A stretch of DNA of 53,612 nt from CAYMWF01 sp964394085 [NCBI: uncultured Gemmatimonadota bacterium]. Lineage in GTDB: Bacteria; GCA-2686955; CAYMWF01. Below the pieces are notes generated by a model. That model was not told the DNA's origin. It ran no database searches and was given only the letters and a program-made list of their open reading frames with translations. Below are positions 45,544 to 53,590 of the stretch, piece by piece. Each line of letters opens with the position of its first letter. Position 1 is the first letter of the stretch. The stretch spans positions 1 to 53,612 of the forward strand of contig CAYMWF010000037.1 in assembly GCA_964394085.1 (NCBI GenBank). The letters run 5' to 3'. A program made the translations under genes and the position numbers.

Positions 45544-46020
45544 TCATGACGCAAGTGATTCTATCCAGTGCCCGACCCAGTGGGTGGCTGCGATCACCAG
45601 GAGAGCGATAACGAGGTGCTCGCCGATAATTTTCCAGGGCGGCCTGCCCTGTGATTTAGCGATGAAATAGCTCAGGACGGTGAGAATCGAGAGCCCCCAT
45701 ATCAGGCTGATGACGATGGCATTGGAGAGTGAAAAAAGGAGGATAGGCACCGCGAAGCTCATGGCGAACACGAATTTCGCCAGGAACGTCGCCACGGTGG
45801 CGACCCAGATCTGCGCAGTCGTGTGGATGTTCTCCGATTCTTCCGAAATATGAATGCCGAGAGCGTCCGAGAATGCGTCCGCGATTGCGATGATGAAGAC
45901 GCCGCTCAGGACGACCATCTTGGAATGAGTGCCCGAATGCAGTCCCACCATCAGTCCGAGGGTGGTGATAACCGCCGAGGTCAGACCGAAAGTAACACCT
46001 GTTCGTAAGGAATCATTCAT
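45544..46020 (-). CDS. VIT1/CCC1-like integral membrane protein
   Basis: 158 residues, about five membrane helices. GLTSAVITTLGLMVGLHSGTHSKMVVLSG and IAIADAFSDALGIHISEES resemble the first two helices of the vacuolar iron transporter family (TTLGLxxG, IAIADxxSDAxGxHxSEE), where acidic and His residues handle metal ions. The protein is shorter than plant and yeast VIT1 (about 250 residues) and lacks their large cytoplasmic metal-binding loop. Iron or manganese transport is an inference. Its 5' end, including the start codon, is duplicated in tandem just upstream. Confidence 0.72.
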   Translation of the reverse strand: MNDSLRTGVTFGLTSAVITTLGLMVGLHSGTHSKMVVLSGVFIIAIADAFSDALGIHISEESENIHTTAQIWVATVATFLAKFVFAMSFAVPILLFSLSNAIVISLIWGLSILTVLSYFIAKSQGRPPWKIIGEHLVIALLVIAATHWVGHWIESLAS

Positions 46021-46179
46021 ATTTTTCCCACTTCGCGGGCGACAGCTTCCGCTGCCGCGGTGTATCAGGCAAGATCCGCCGAAGCCAGACCGAAGGTAAC
46101 GCCTGTTCGTAAGGAATCATTCATATTTTTCCCGTTTCGCGGGCGACAGCTTCCGCTGCCGCGGTGTATCAGGCAAGGT
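45972..46179. repeat. 104-bp tandem duplication covering the 5' end of the VIT/CCC1-like gene
   Basis: Copies at about 45972-46075 and 46076-46179 are nearly identical (for example the CAGACCGAA at 45982 recurs at 46086, and TCATATTTTTCCC recurs 104 bases on). Each copy contains the leader, a start codon and the first 13 codons of the gene on the minus strand. Confidence 0.92.
46065..46124 (-). CDS. Leader-like small reading frame created by duplication
   Basis: ATG at 46124 to TGA at 46065 encodes 19 residues, MNDSLRTGVTFGLASADLA. The first 13 are identical to the start of the VIT/CCC1-like protein, after which the duplication junction brings a stop. The same bases precede both start codons, so both should be translated about equally if transcribed. 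It may act as an upstream frame that affects the real gene, or be a harmless by-product. Confidence 0.4.
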   Translation of the reverse strand: MNDSLRTGVTFGLASADLA

Positions 46180-46194
46180 CCGTCATTTCCTCTC

Positions 46195-46653
46195 TCATAC
46201 GAGATGCTGACGAATCGACCAGAAGACAATTTCGAGTATTACCCCCAGTGGAATCCACATGGGGTATAAGGTCAGCTTGATGAAACCGTTCAACCGCGCG
46301 CCGGGGCCTCTGTACAGCCAGGCCCGGGTGCCGTTGCATCCGTAGAAGAGGAATGCGCCCCACAGGATCTCGATGGTCCAGATCGCCACGGGCCAGAGCA
46401 ACAGCCGGACAGCCACATCAGGCCAGAAGTCACCGAAAGGGCGAACATAACGATATACGGGTTCCAGCACGTACAAACCGCCCAGGAGTGAACCGGGCAC
46501 CATGGCCCACGTAGTGCGTCCCTTGAGATTTGGGTCGAAGCGAAGCTGACCCACCTCGTCCTCCGTGAGAACGCAGAGAGTGATAATTTCGATAACCGCG
46601 AATACTGCAGCGTAAGATAGACCTCGAAAAAGAAAGGAAGAAAAGATCTCCAT
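46195..46653 (-). CDS. Small integral membrane protein, unknown
   Basis: 152 residues, with GGAG eight bases before the ATG. Four hydrophobic segments are visible: residues about 10-30, 50-65, 80-105 (LLLWPVAIWTIEILWGAFLFY) and 128-148. YGCNGTRAWLYRGPGARLNGFIKLTLYP is a polar stretch between the last two. I do not recognise a family with confidence. The duplicated leader of the VIT/CCC1-like gene begins directly downstream, so the two may share a transcript. Confidence 0.65.
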   Translation of the reverse strand: MEIFSSFLFRGLSYAAVFAVIEIITLCVLTEDEVGQLRFDPNLKGRTTWAMVPGSLLGGLYVLEPVYRYVRPFGDFWPDVAVRLLLWPVAIWTIEILWGAFLFYGCNGTRAWLYRGPGARLNGFIKLTLYPMWIPLGVILEIVFWSIRQHLV

Positions 46654-47088
46654 GTTGTTACTCCGTGAGAATCGAGTGAACTCTGGCTGGTATCGGATTA
46701 TGCCATGGGCGCCGGGGAAACGGCAAACATTTTCCAGATGGAACCTGTTTGTTACAGGTCCTTTTATTTAACCGGGTATTGTCAGCCCTGCAGGTTTACA
46801 TAATATTTCTTCACATGGAGAAACAGGTTTACATCATAATTCTTCACATCAGACTGGGTCAAAAAGAAAATACGAGTTTCAGTCGTCTTCTTCCAGGTTC
46901 CGTCACCGGGGAGATGAGGACGGGAAGACGCTTCCTCAAACACCACCCGGCGTTGAATTACACCGGCGATTCAGCCGGTTGGCGACTCGCATCGACTGGC
47001 GCCGGGATTATCCTTGAAGGGAAACAGGCCTGAGATTTCCATCCTTCTCGAAACCGCTGAAACTCATACCTGATGGTCTCGAAAGGGG
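46654..47088. other. Divergent intergenic region with a dispersed motif
   Basis: About 430 bases without a supported gene, between the divergent membrane-protein and kinase genes. It holds two copies of a motif also found at the left end of the window: TTTCTTCACATGGAGAA at 46806-46822 and ATTCTTCACATCAGAC at 46839-46854, each flanked by GTTTACAT. Short open frames here look fortuitous. Confidence 0.55.
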
Positions 47089-47116
47089 TTGAAAACGTAG
47101 CTTCTCGTCGTATACT
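47089..47116 (+). promoter_or_regulatory. Promoter of the ATP-cone kinase gene
   Basis: TTGAAA (47089-47094) and TATACT (47111-47116) are spaced 16 bases apart and each matches the consensus at five of six positions. The expected start point near 47123 gives a short leader ending in AAAAGGAG before the ATG at 47146. Confidence 0.65.
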
Positions 47117-47145
47117 TGCATCAAGATAACAGAAAAGGAGTCAAC

Positions 47146-48555
47146 ATGGCCGTCGAGAACAAAATAGCACATGTGAAGAACCGCCACGGAGTCAGGGTGA
47201 CCTTCAGCCAGGATACGATCACGGACGCGATTCTCAGAGCCGCCCTGTCGATAGGCGGTTTCGCTCAGGATATTATTCCCGGCACGATCTACGGCGTGTT
47301 CAGGGACAAGAGCGACGAAGCTATAGCCAGGCTCCTGTCGGATGATGTGGTGCTCTGTCTGAATTCGAATAAATCGTTTCTGAACAGGGACTTCCCGCCG
47401 GATGTCGAGGCGGTTCAGGACCAGGTGGTTCACGTGCTTCGCAGCCGGGGGTTCGTCGATACCGCCGATGTATACGAGGTTTATCGGTGGGGCAGGGCAA
47501 AGGTGCGCAACGATGAGCTCGCGAAGGACAAGTTCGCCGGAAACGGGTTTCCGGATGCGAAGATGAAAGAAGTCTGGGATATGAACGTCGAGAACCACTG
47601 CGAAACCGTTCAGAAAATCAACGCCTGGGTTCTCAGCGGTAAGTTCCGCGACCTTGTGGAATTGTCGATCGCGGCGTACGACGCCCAGCTCGACCATGCC
47701 GTGAAACTGTTTCTGGCGAAGAAAAATGTCAGGATTATCCTGGTGACCGGCCCGTCGTCCTCCGGCAAAACCACTACCACCACCAAGTTCGAGCGGCGGC
47801 TGGCTAAATACGGCCACCGGTTCAAAACGCTGAATCTCGACGACTATTTTCTCGGTATAGAAGAGTATCCGCGCGATGCGTTCGGCGATTGGGACTTCGA
47901 GACGCCCCAGGCGCTGAGACTCGACCTGATAAACCGGCACCTGGCCGAACTGCTCGAAGGTAAAACCATTAAGAAGCCGATCTATGATTTCCAGAGCGGC
48001 AAGAGCATCCCCGAAGCCACGGAATTCCACCTGGAGGAGAATGAAATCCTGCTCCTCGACAGCCTGCACGGTCTCTATCCGCCCATGACGTCGAATGTTC
48101 CCGATGAAATGAAGTTCAAGCTCTTTATCGAAGCACTGAGCATGGTGAAACTCGGAGACGGCTCCAGCGATGTTTTTACGAAAGGAACCGATGTGAGAAT
48201 GCTGCGCAGGATGCTGCGGGACAGGGACAACCGCAACCATTCACCCGTCATGACGCTCGGGCACTGGCATTTCGTGCGCAAGGGCGAGTTGAGGGATATG
48301 ATTCCTTACATCAAAACCGTCGACGTGGTGGTGAACGGAGGCCTGTCCTTCGAGCTGCCGGTGCTGAAAAAGTGTATCGGTGAAGACTTTCCGGCGCCGG
48401 AAAGATTTCTGAACCAGGGAAGATTCGATGCCTACAGCCGCGGCGAGCGCGTCAAGCGACTGCTCGATTCGCTGGTTGCCCAGGAAGATGTGAGCGACAG
48501 CGTGATCCCGGACGACTGTCACCTGAGGGAATTCATCGGCGGCGGCAAGTTCTGA
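47146..48555 (+). CDS. ATP-cone fused to a uridine-kinase/phosphoribulokinase-like domain
   Basis: 469 residues from the ATG at 47146; AAAAGGAG lies five bases upstream and the promoter places the RNA start downstream of the ATG at 47116. Residues about 5-120 form an ATP-cone (KIAHVKNRHGVRVTFSQDTITDAI, ending VDTADVYEVYRWGRAKVR), the nucleotide-sensing module of ribonucleotide reductase and NrdR. Residues from about 198 form a P-loop kinase with GPSSSGKTTTTT (202-213), LNLDDYFLG and LLLDSLHGLYP, as in uridine kinases. The C-terminal region (ELPVLKKCIG onward) follows the family. The likely reaction is phosphorylation of a nucleoside or sugar under ATP/dATP control; the true substrate is unknown. 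Confidence 0.85.
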   Translation: MAVENKIAHVKNRHGVRVTFSQDTITDAILRAALSIGGFAQDIIPGTIYGVFRDKSDEAIARLLSDDVVLCLNSNKSFLNRDFPPDVEAVQDQVVHVLRSRGFVDTADVYEVYRWGRAKVRNDELAKDKFAGNGFPDAKMKEVWDMNVENHCETVQKINAWVLSGKFRDLVELSIAAYDAQLDHAVKLFLAKKNVRIILVTGPSSSGKTTTTTKFERRLAKYGHRFKTLNLDDYFLGIEEYPRDAFGDWDFETPQALRLDLINRHLAELLEGKTIKKPIYDFQSGKSIPEATEFHLEENEILLLDSLHGLYPPMTSNVPDEMKFKLFIEALSMVKLGDGSSDVFTKGTDVRMLRRMLRDRDNRNHSPVMTLGHWHFVRKGELRDMIPYIKTVDVVVNGGLSFELPVLKKCIGEDFPAPERFLNQGRFDAYSRGERVKRLLDSLVAQEDVSDSVIPDDCHLREFIGGGKF

Positions 48556-48563
48556 AAAAGGCG

Positions 48564-50993
48564 TTACTTCTTTTCTTTTTTCTCTCCGGAGACGACTACA
48601 TAATCATCGCCCTTCAGGAATTCGATCTTATCCGTTCTGCTTGTGCCCGCGATCTCGGCCGATACCTTTGTCAGAAGGTCCGGATCCGGGCATTCGATAA
48701 CGAGGGCGGTCAATTGCGTGCCCAGACCCATCTGGTTATCCTGCTTCCACTTCCGCATGGCGGAGATTGCCTTTAGAGCAGCATCACCCGCTGCGACCGC
48801 GTCTTCGTCGCGGAAAGTCTCCACGGGCCAGCCGCCGTCATGTACCGACTTCGATTCCCTGTGCTCCATAAGAACGCTGAAGATTTCTTCGGTGATATGG
48901 GGAAGAATGGGCGCGAGCCCTTTCAGAACCGCAAAGATTACGCGTTCGAGAACCGACTGGGCGGTTCTGCGCGACGCGTCGTTCGACTTGTCGAACAACC
49001 TGTGTTTTGCGATTTCAAGATAATTGTCGGCGAGGATGTGCCAGATGAAATCCTCCAGGGCCAGTATCGCCGCGTGGAAATCGTACTCGTCATACGCCCG
49101 GCTGATATTGTCGATAAGGTCGGCGAGGTTCGACAGCATCCAGCGATCCATAGTGGAATATTTGCCTGAAGGGTCGAAACCGGGGTCGAAATCTTTGAGC
49201 TGCATCCCTATGAAGCGGGAAATGTTCCAGAGTTTTATATTGAAGCTGACGCCGTGCTTCGTGGTTTCGAAATTGTAGGCGGTATCGACTCCGAGACCAC
49301 AGTGAGCGGCGAAGAACCGCATGGCCTCACATCCGTATTCATCTATGACCTCGAGAGGATCGACCACGTTGCCGTCGGAAGCGTGCATGGGCCGGCCGTC
49401 CGGGCCCAGGATGAAACCGCTGACGGCCATGTTGCTGAAAGGTTCCTTCCCCGTCAGCAGCAGGCTTCGCAGCGTAGAGTAGAACGCCCAGGTCCTGATT
49501 ATGTCGTGCGCCTGCGGACGAAGCGACATCGGGTGCAGGCGATTGAACAGAGCGTCGTCCCGTTTCCAGTGGGCGTTGTAGATGGCTGTTATCGACGAGT
49601 CGAACCACGTATCGAAAACATCCGTGACCGGTTCGAGTCCGCCTCCGCACTCCGGGCATTCATCCCGCGGCGCTTTGTCGACGACGGGGTCGACATAACA
49701 CATATCCTCGTCCGCGGGGACGATTTGACCGCACACCGAACATGTCCATGCCGGGATGGGTGTGGCGAAATAGCGCTGCCTCGAAATACACCAGTCCCAT
49801 TTCAGCGAGTCGGTCCAGTTGTCAAGGCGGGTTTTCATGAATGCCGGACGCCACTCCATCCTGGCGGCGGTCTCTTTTATCCTCTCCTTGAACGGAAGCA
49901 CCTCCAGAAACCACTGCCGTGTGAGTATGTATTCGATCGGAGTTGAGCACCGCCAGCAGGCGCCATACCTGTTGGAGTGAGATGCTGAATGATCGAGAAG
50001 TCCTTCGTTTTCAAGGGCTTCGACGATTTGCTTCCGGGCTTCCTTTATGGGCATTCCGGTGTAAGGTGCGGCGGCTTCGGTCATTTTGCCCTGCTCGTTT
50101 ATCGCCTTCACCATCTCGGTTTCGAACTTCTGAACCTTTTCGATGTCTTCTTTGTCTCCGAAGGTGCAGACCATGACGATGCCGGTGCCGAATTCCGGGT
50201 CCACCGATTCATCGGCCACCACTTCCACGGTACGGTCGAAGTGAGGTACATCGAGTTTCCGTCCGACCAGGTGGCTGTGTTTTTCGTCTTCGGGGTGGAC
50301 CGCCGCCAGCACACAGGCGGGGAGGAGCTCCGGGCGGGTCGTCGCGATAAGAACATGATCGTCGCCGGCATCGCCGTTGATTCTGAAACGGAGGTAATGA
50401 AGGCTGGTCTCGCCCTCCTTGTAATCGATCTCGGCGTCGGCAAGGGCGGTGTCGCACCTGGGGCACCAGTTGACCGGGCGTTCACCCCTGTAGATGTGCC
50501 CTTTCTCGAGCATTGCCAGGAAAGTGAGCTGCGTTATACGCCGGTATTCCTTCATGTTGGTCTGGTAGTAGAGCGAAGGATCGAAAGAATGGCCCAGCCG
50601 CTTGAACTGGGCGCTCATGGTCTTAATATTTTTCCGGCTGAATTTCTCGCATTCTTCCAGGAAAGCCTCTCTCCCGACCGTTGCCGGTGAGAAACCCTGC
50701 TCCTCCACCTTGACTTCAACGGGAAGTCCGTTGCCGTCGAAACAGAGCGGATTGAAGACGTTTTTGCCGCGAAGTCGCTGGTACCGGGCGATAAAATCGA
50801 TATGTGTATAAGAAACGGCGTGCCCGACATGGAGCGGCCCGGAAACGTATCTGGGCGGCACGTCGATCGAAAAGATTTCAGCTTTATTGGCGGGGTCGGG
50901 GTCGAAGCGGTAGCATTCCGCCTTTTCCCAGAAATTCTGCCATTTATGCTCTATCGCCATCATGTCCGGGCGTTTCGGCAGTTTGGCACTCAT
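48564..50993 (-). CDS. valS: Valyl-tRNA synthetase, archaeal/rickettsial-type length, with altered KMSKS loop
   Basis: Charges tRNA-Val with valine. The protein is 809 residues, shorter than the E. coli enzyme (951) and without its C-terminal coiled coil. The HIGH motif is HVGH (55-58, SGPLHVGHAVS). The editing domain has ATTRPELLPAC and the domain WCISRQRYFATPIPAW; zinc-type cysteines are CPRC, CWRC, CSVC and CPEC. The loop that should be KMSKS reads DGRPMHASDGNVVDP (M536), lacking the second Lys. GGAGGAG lies five bases before the ATG. It ends eight bases from the convergent kinase gene and follows the S9 peptidase gene on the same strand. Confidence 0.92.
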   Translation of the reverse strand: MSAKLPKRPDMMAIEHKWQNFWEKAECYRFDPDPANKAEIFSIDVPPRYVSGPLHVGHAVSYTHIDFIARYQRLRGKNVFNPLCFDGNGLPVEVKVEEQGFSPATVGREAFLEECEKFSRKNIKTMSAQFKRLGHSFDPSLYYQTNMKEYRRITQLTFLAMLEKGHIYRGERPVNWCPRCDTALADAEIDYKEGETSLHYLRFRINGDAGDDHVLIATTRPELLPACVLAAVHPEDEKHSHLVGRKLDVPHFDRTVEVVADESVDPEFGTGIVMVCTFGDKEDIEKVQKFETEMVKAINEQGKMTEAAAPYTGMPIKEARKQIVEALENEGLLDHSASHSNRYGACWRCSTPIEYILTRQWFLEVLPFKERIKETAARMEWRPAFMKTRLDNWTDSLKWDWCISRQRYFATPIPAWTCSVCGQIVPADEDMCYVDPVVDKAPRDECPECGGGLEPVTDVFDTWFDSSITAIYNAHWKRDDALFNRLHPMSLRPQAHDIIRTWAFYSTLRSLLLTGKEPFSNMAVSGFILGPDGRPMHASDGNVVDPLEVIDEYGCEAMRFFAAHCGLGVDTAYNFETTKHGVSFNIKLWNISRFIGMQLKDFDPGFDPSGKYSTMDRWMLSNLADLIDNISRAYDEYDFHAAILALEDFIWHILADNYLEIAKHRLFDKSNDASRRTAQSVLERVIFAVLKGLAPILPHITEEIFSVLMEHRESKSVHDGGWPVETFRDEDAVAAGDAALKAISAMRKWKQDNQMGLGTQLTALVIECPDPDLLTKVSAEIAGTSRTDKIEFLKGDDYVVVSGEKKEKK

Positions 50994-51133
50994 GGTTCTC
51001 CTCCGGTGGCCGGTATTCAGAAATTAAACAAATCTCCAGCGAGAAAAAGAAGCTGCACTCTATTCGCTGCGGGCTCGACTGTCAAGCATCCGAAAGGGTT
51101 GCGCCCCGCAAAATCGAAACCCGCGGAGAGGGA

Positions 51134-52981
51134 TCATTTTAGATGCTTGTCGAGGAAATGGAGCATGGCGACCGACGATTTCAAGCGGTTTTCCCGTTTC
51201 AGGAACCCGTGCCCCTCATCCTCGAACAGTATATAGTCAACTTCGAGCCCTTTTTCAGAGAGGGCGGTGTATATCTGCTCCGATTCTTCTGCAACGACGC
51301 GAGGATCGTTGGCGCCCTGCATGATCAGCAGCGGTTTCTTGATCTTGTCGATATGAAAAATCGGCGAGCGGTCGCGGAACATCGCTTCATGATCGACCGG
51401 GTTACCCAGGATCGCATCGACAAAGGGACGCCAGCTCGGCGGATTCGATTCGTAGAACGTGAAAAGATTCGAGGGTCCGAATACATCGACGCCGCATGCG
51501 AATATGTCCGGGGCCTTGGTCAAACATGTCAGAGTGGCGAATCCGCCGTACGACGCCCCGTATACGCCGACCCTGTCTGGATGGCACCACCCTTCGTCGA
51601 TCATGTAGCGGACCGCGTAAATCATGTCCTGCAGATCGCCGCCGCCCCAGTCCTGGTAAATCAGTTTCTGGAATTCCTTGCCGAATCCCTGCGATCCCCT
51701 GAAGTGCGGAATTATGACGGCGTATCCGTGTCGCGCGAAAAACTGGAATTCGGATATGAACTGGTTGAAGATCTGGGCTTCGGGCCCGCCGTGGGGATAC
51801 AGGATGCAGGGGAGGGATCCGTCTTTTTTTGCTCCCTCCGGCAGGTATACGAAGGCGTGCACCGACCGACCGTCGAACGATTCGTACCTGATCGACAGCG
51901 GTGTCACGAGCTCCTCTTCCTCTACGCCGCCGACGAGTGAAAACGTGAGTTGTCTGGACTGTTTCGTCGCCAGGTCGAGAACGTAGATGTCGGATGCGCT
52001 CGTGGGGCCGGTGAATGTATAGGCGAGCCTGTCGCCGGCATTGCTGAAGGTCAGTCCGTAGTAGAATCCGTCGGGCCAGTCCACCGCGAGTTCCTCCCCG
52101 GTTTTCCTGTCGACGATCACCGGCTTCACGTCGCCGTCGTAATTAACCGTATACGCCATGTATCGCTGATCTTTCGAAAAAACGAGTTCTTCGATTTCAT
52201 GATCGGTTTCGACGACCCAGGTGAGCTCATTCGTGGCGAGATCGATTTTTGCGATGTTCCTGAATTCCCTCTCCTTGTCGGAAATGCAGTATACGAACTT
52301 ATCGTCATCCACGAAGGTCGCCGCCGTGAAGAGAACATCCTCCTCGTCGTCGTCGTCTCCCGTGAGATTCACTTCCTCGCCGGTTTCCAGGTCGAGCAGC
52401 AGGATGTCCTGATCCATGTTGTTGAAAAAGTGGTGGATAAGGAGCTTTTTCTTGTCCTTCGAGAAACAGGCCGGCGTATCGGTGCAGATGATGTTCCGTT
52501 CAGAAACTTTCTTCGTCTCTCCCGATTCGAAGTCGTATATGAAGCAGTCGAATAGCCGCTGATCCCGGGCGTTGTTCGAATAGGCGAACAGCTTCCTGTC
52601 TTTCGAGAAGCAGCCGAAATTGTTCTGGGCTTTCGGTTCGGCTGTTATGTTGACCGGTTTGTCGCCTGCTTCCCTCACCAGTCGGCACTGCCAGTTTTCA
52701 TCGCCGTCATAGTCCATGACGAACATGATCTTGTCGTCATAAGCCCAGCCGGTGCCCATCTTGAAACCGCCGTCGAAGGTCACCTGGTGGGGCCACCCGC
52801 CGTCCGCCGGCACCGTGAACACGTTGTGCTGCCGCTCGAAATTGGTAATGAAGGCGATGCGCCCGTCATCCGGCGACCAGCTCGGGCTGAACGTCCTCCT
52901 GATGGAGAGATACTGTTCAAGCTCGTAGGGCACCTCGATCTTCGAAATATCTATGGTCGATTTGACCTTTTCCTCGCTCAT
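51134..52981 (-). CDS. S9-family prolyl oligopeptidase-like peptidase
   Basis: 615 residues from the ATG at 52981, with AAAGGTGAG upstream; a TTG five codons earlier is in frame. The N-terminal part (about 30-340) is a WD-like beta-propeller with repeats such as PSWSPDDGRIAFITN and RQLTFS. The C-terminal alpha/beta-hydrolase domain has the nucleophile Ser in GVYGASYGGFATLT, the acid Asp in MQGANDPRVVAEES and the His in EDEGHGF. This fits acylaminoacyl/dipeptidyl peptidases of the S9 family that act on small peptides. No signal peptide is seen, so it is probably cytoplasmic. It may be co-transcribed with valS, 140 bases downstream. Confidence 0.92.
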   Translation of the reverse strand: MSEEKVKSTIDISKIEVPYELEQYLSIRRTFSPSWSPDDGRIAFITNFERQHNVFTVPADGGWPHQVTFDGGFKMGTGWAYDDKIMFVMDYDGDENWQCRLVREAGDKPVNITAEPKAQNNFGCFSKDRKLFAYSNNARDQRLFDCFIYDFESGETKKVSERNIICTDTPACFSKDKKKLLIHHFFNNMDQDILLLDLETGEEVNLTGDDDDEEDVLFTAATFVDDDKFVYCISDKEREFRNIAKIDLATNELTWVVETDHEIEELVFSKDQRYMAYTVNYDGDVKPVIVDRKTGEELAVDWPDGFYYGLTFSNAGDRLAYTFTGPTSASDIYVLDLATKQSRQLTFSLVGGVEEEELVTPLSIRYESFDGRSVHAFVYLPEGAKKDGSLPCILYPHGGPEAQIFNQFISEFQFFARHGYAVIIPHFRGSQGFGKEFQKLIYQDWGGGDLQDMIYAVRYMIDEGWCHPDRVGVYGASYGGFATLTCLTKAPDIFACGVDVFGPSNLFTFYESNPPSWRPFVDAILGNPVDHEAMFRDRSPIFHIDKIKKPLLIMQGANDPRVVAEESEQIYTALSEKGLEVDYILFEDEGHGFLKRENRLKSSVAMLHFLDKHLK

Positions 52982-53483
52982 TGTCTCACCTTTCAACCAT
53001 TCAGGTTTTCTTCAGTTCCGATTGCGGCGGCTGTCCATCGCGGTTCCCCATCGTCGTACTTTCCGCCGAAGATACAAAAGTAAAAAGATACCACGAAAGC
53101 CGCCGTCGATCAAACATCCTGTCGACCATTTTGCGCTGTCCGGTGCTTATCGGTTATCGGGGGGATATGGGAGCATCCGCGTAGTGAGTGGGTGAGGGGG
53201 CGCCTGATCCGCTCCGCGGAGGTCATTAACCAAGGAGATTCGGCTGAGTTTCCCACCTGGATCGCCTGCCGGATGGTTCGGCCGACTACAGTGCCGGACG
53301 GTTCGGCCGACTACAGTAACTGGATCATAACGAAAAAATATAATAGCCCAGCCGCCGCCTGCTCGCCGACCCCGGCGAGTCGCTTGTTCAGAAGGCCGAT
53401 CCTCCCGATATGCCTGAACCCGAAACCGGGATAGGCGCCTGTCACCTCGATCCTGCCCTTATGGAGAAGAGTTCAAACCTCGC
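52982..53483. other. Repeat-bearing region upstream of the S9 peptidase gene
   Basis: About 500 bases with no intact gene. It contains a 25-bp direct repeat (53267-53316) and the downstream partner of a duplicated gene end (53364-53465). The peptidase promoter should lie near 53000-53150 on the minus strand, but I cannot place it. Confidence 0.5.
53267..53316. repeat. 25-bp direct repeat, two copies
   Basis: TGCCGGATGGTTCGGCCGAC followed by TACAG at 53267-53291 recurs at 53292-53316 with one change (T to C). Confidence 0.88.
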
Positions 53484-53590
53484 TTATCCGCCGACCCCGG
53501 CGAGTCGCTTGTTCAGAAGGCCGATCCTCCCGATATGCCTGAACTCGAAACCGGGATAGGCGCCTGTCACATCGATCCTGCCCTCATGGA
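53364..53590. repeat. 125-bp-period duplication of a gene's 3' end
   Basis: About 101 bases starting CGCCGACCCCGGCGAGTCGC at 53364 recur at 53489 with a handful of changes. On the minus strand the right copy is the coding 3' end of the truncated CxxCH gene and the left copy is a displaced relic after its stop. The period is not a multiple of three, so the copies are in different frames. Confidence 0.92.
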
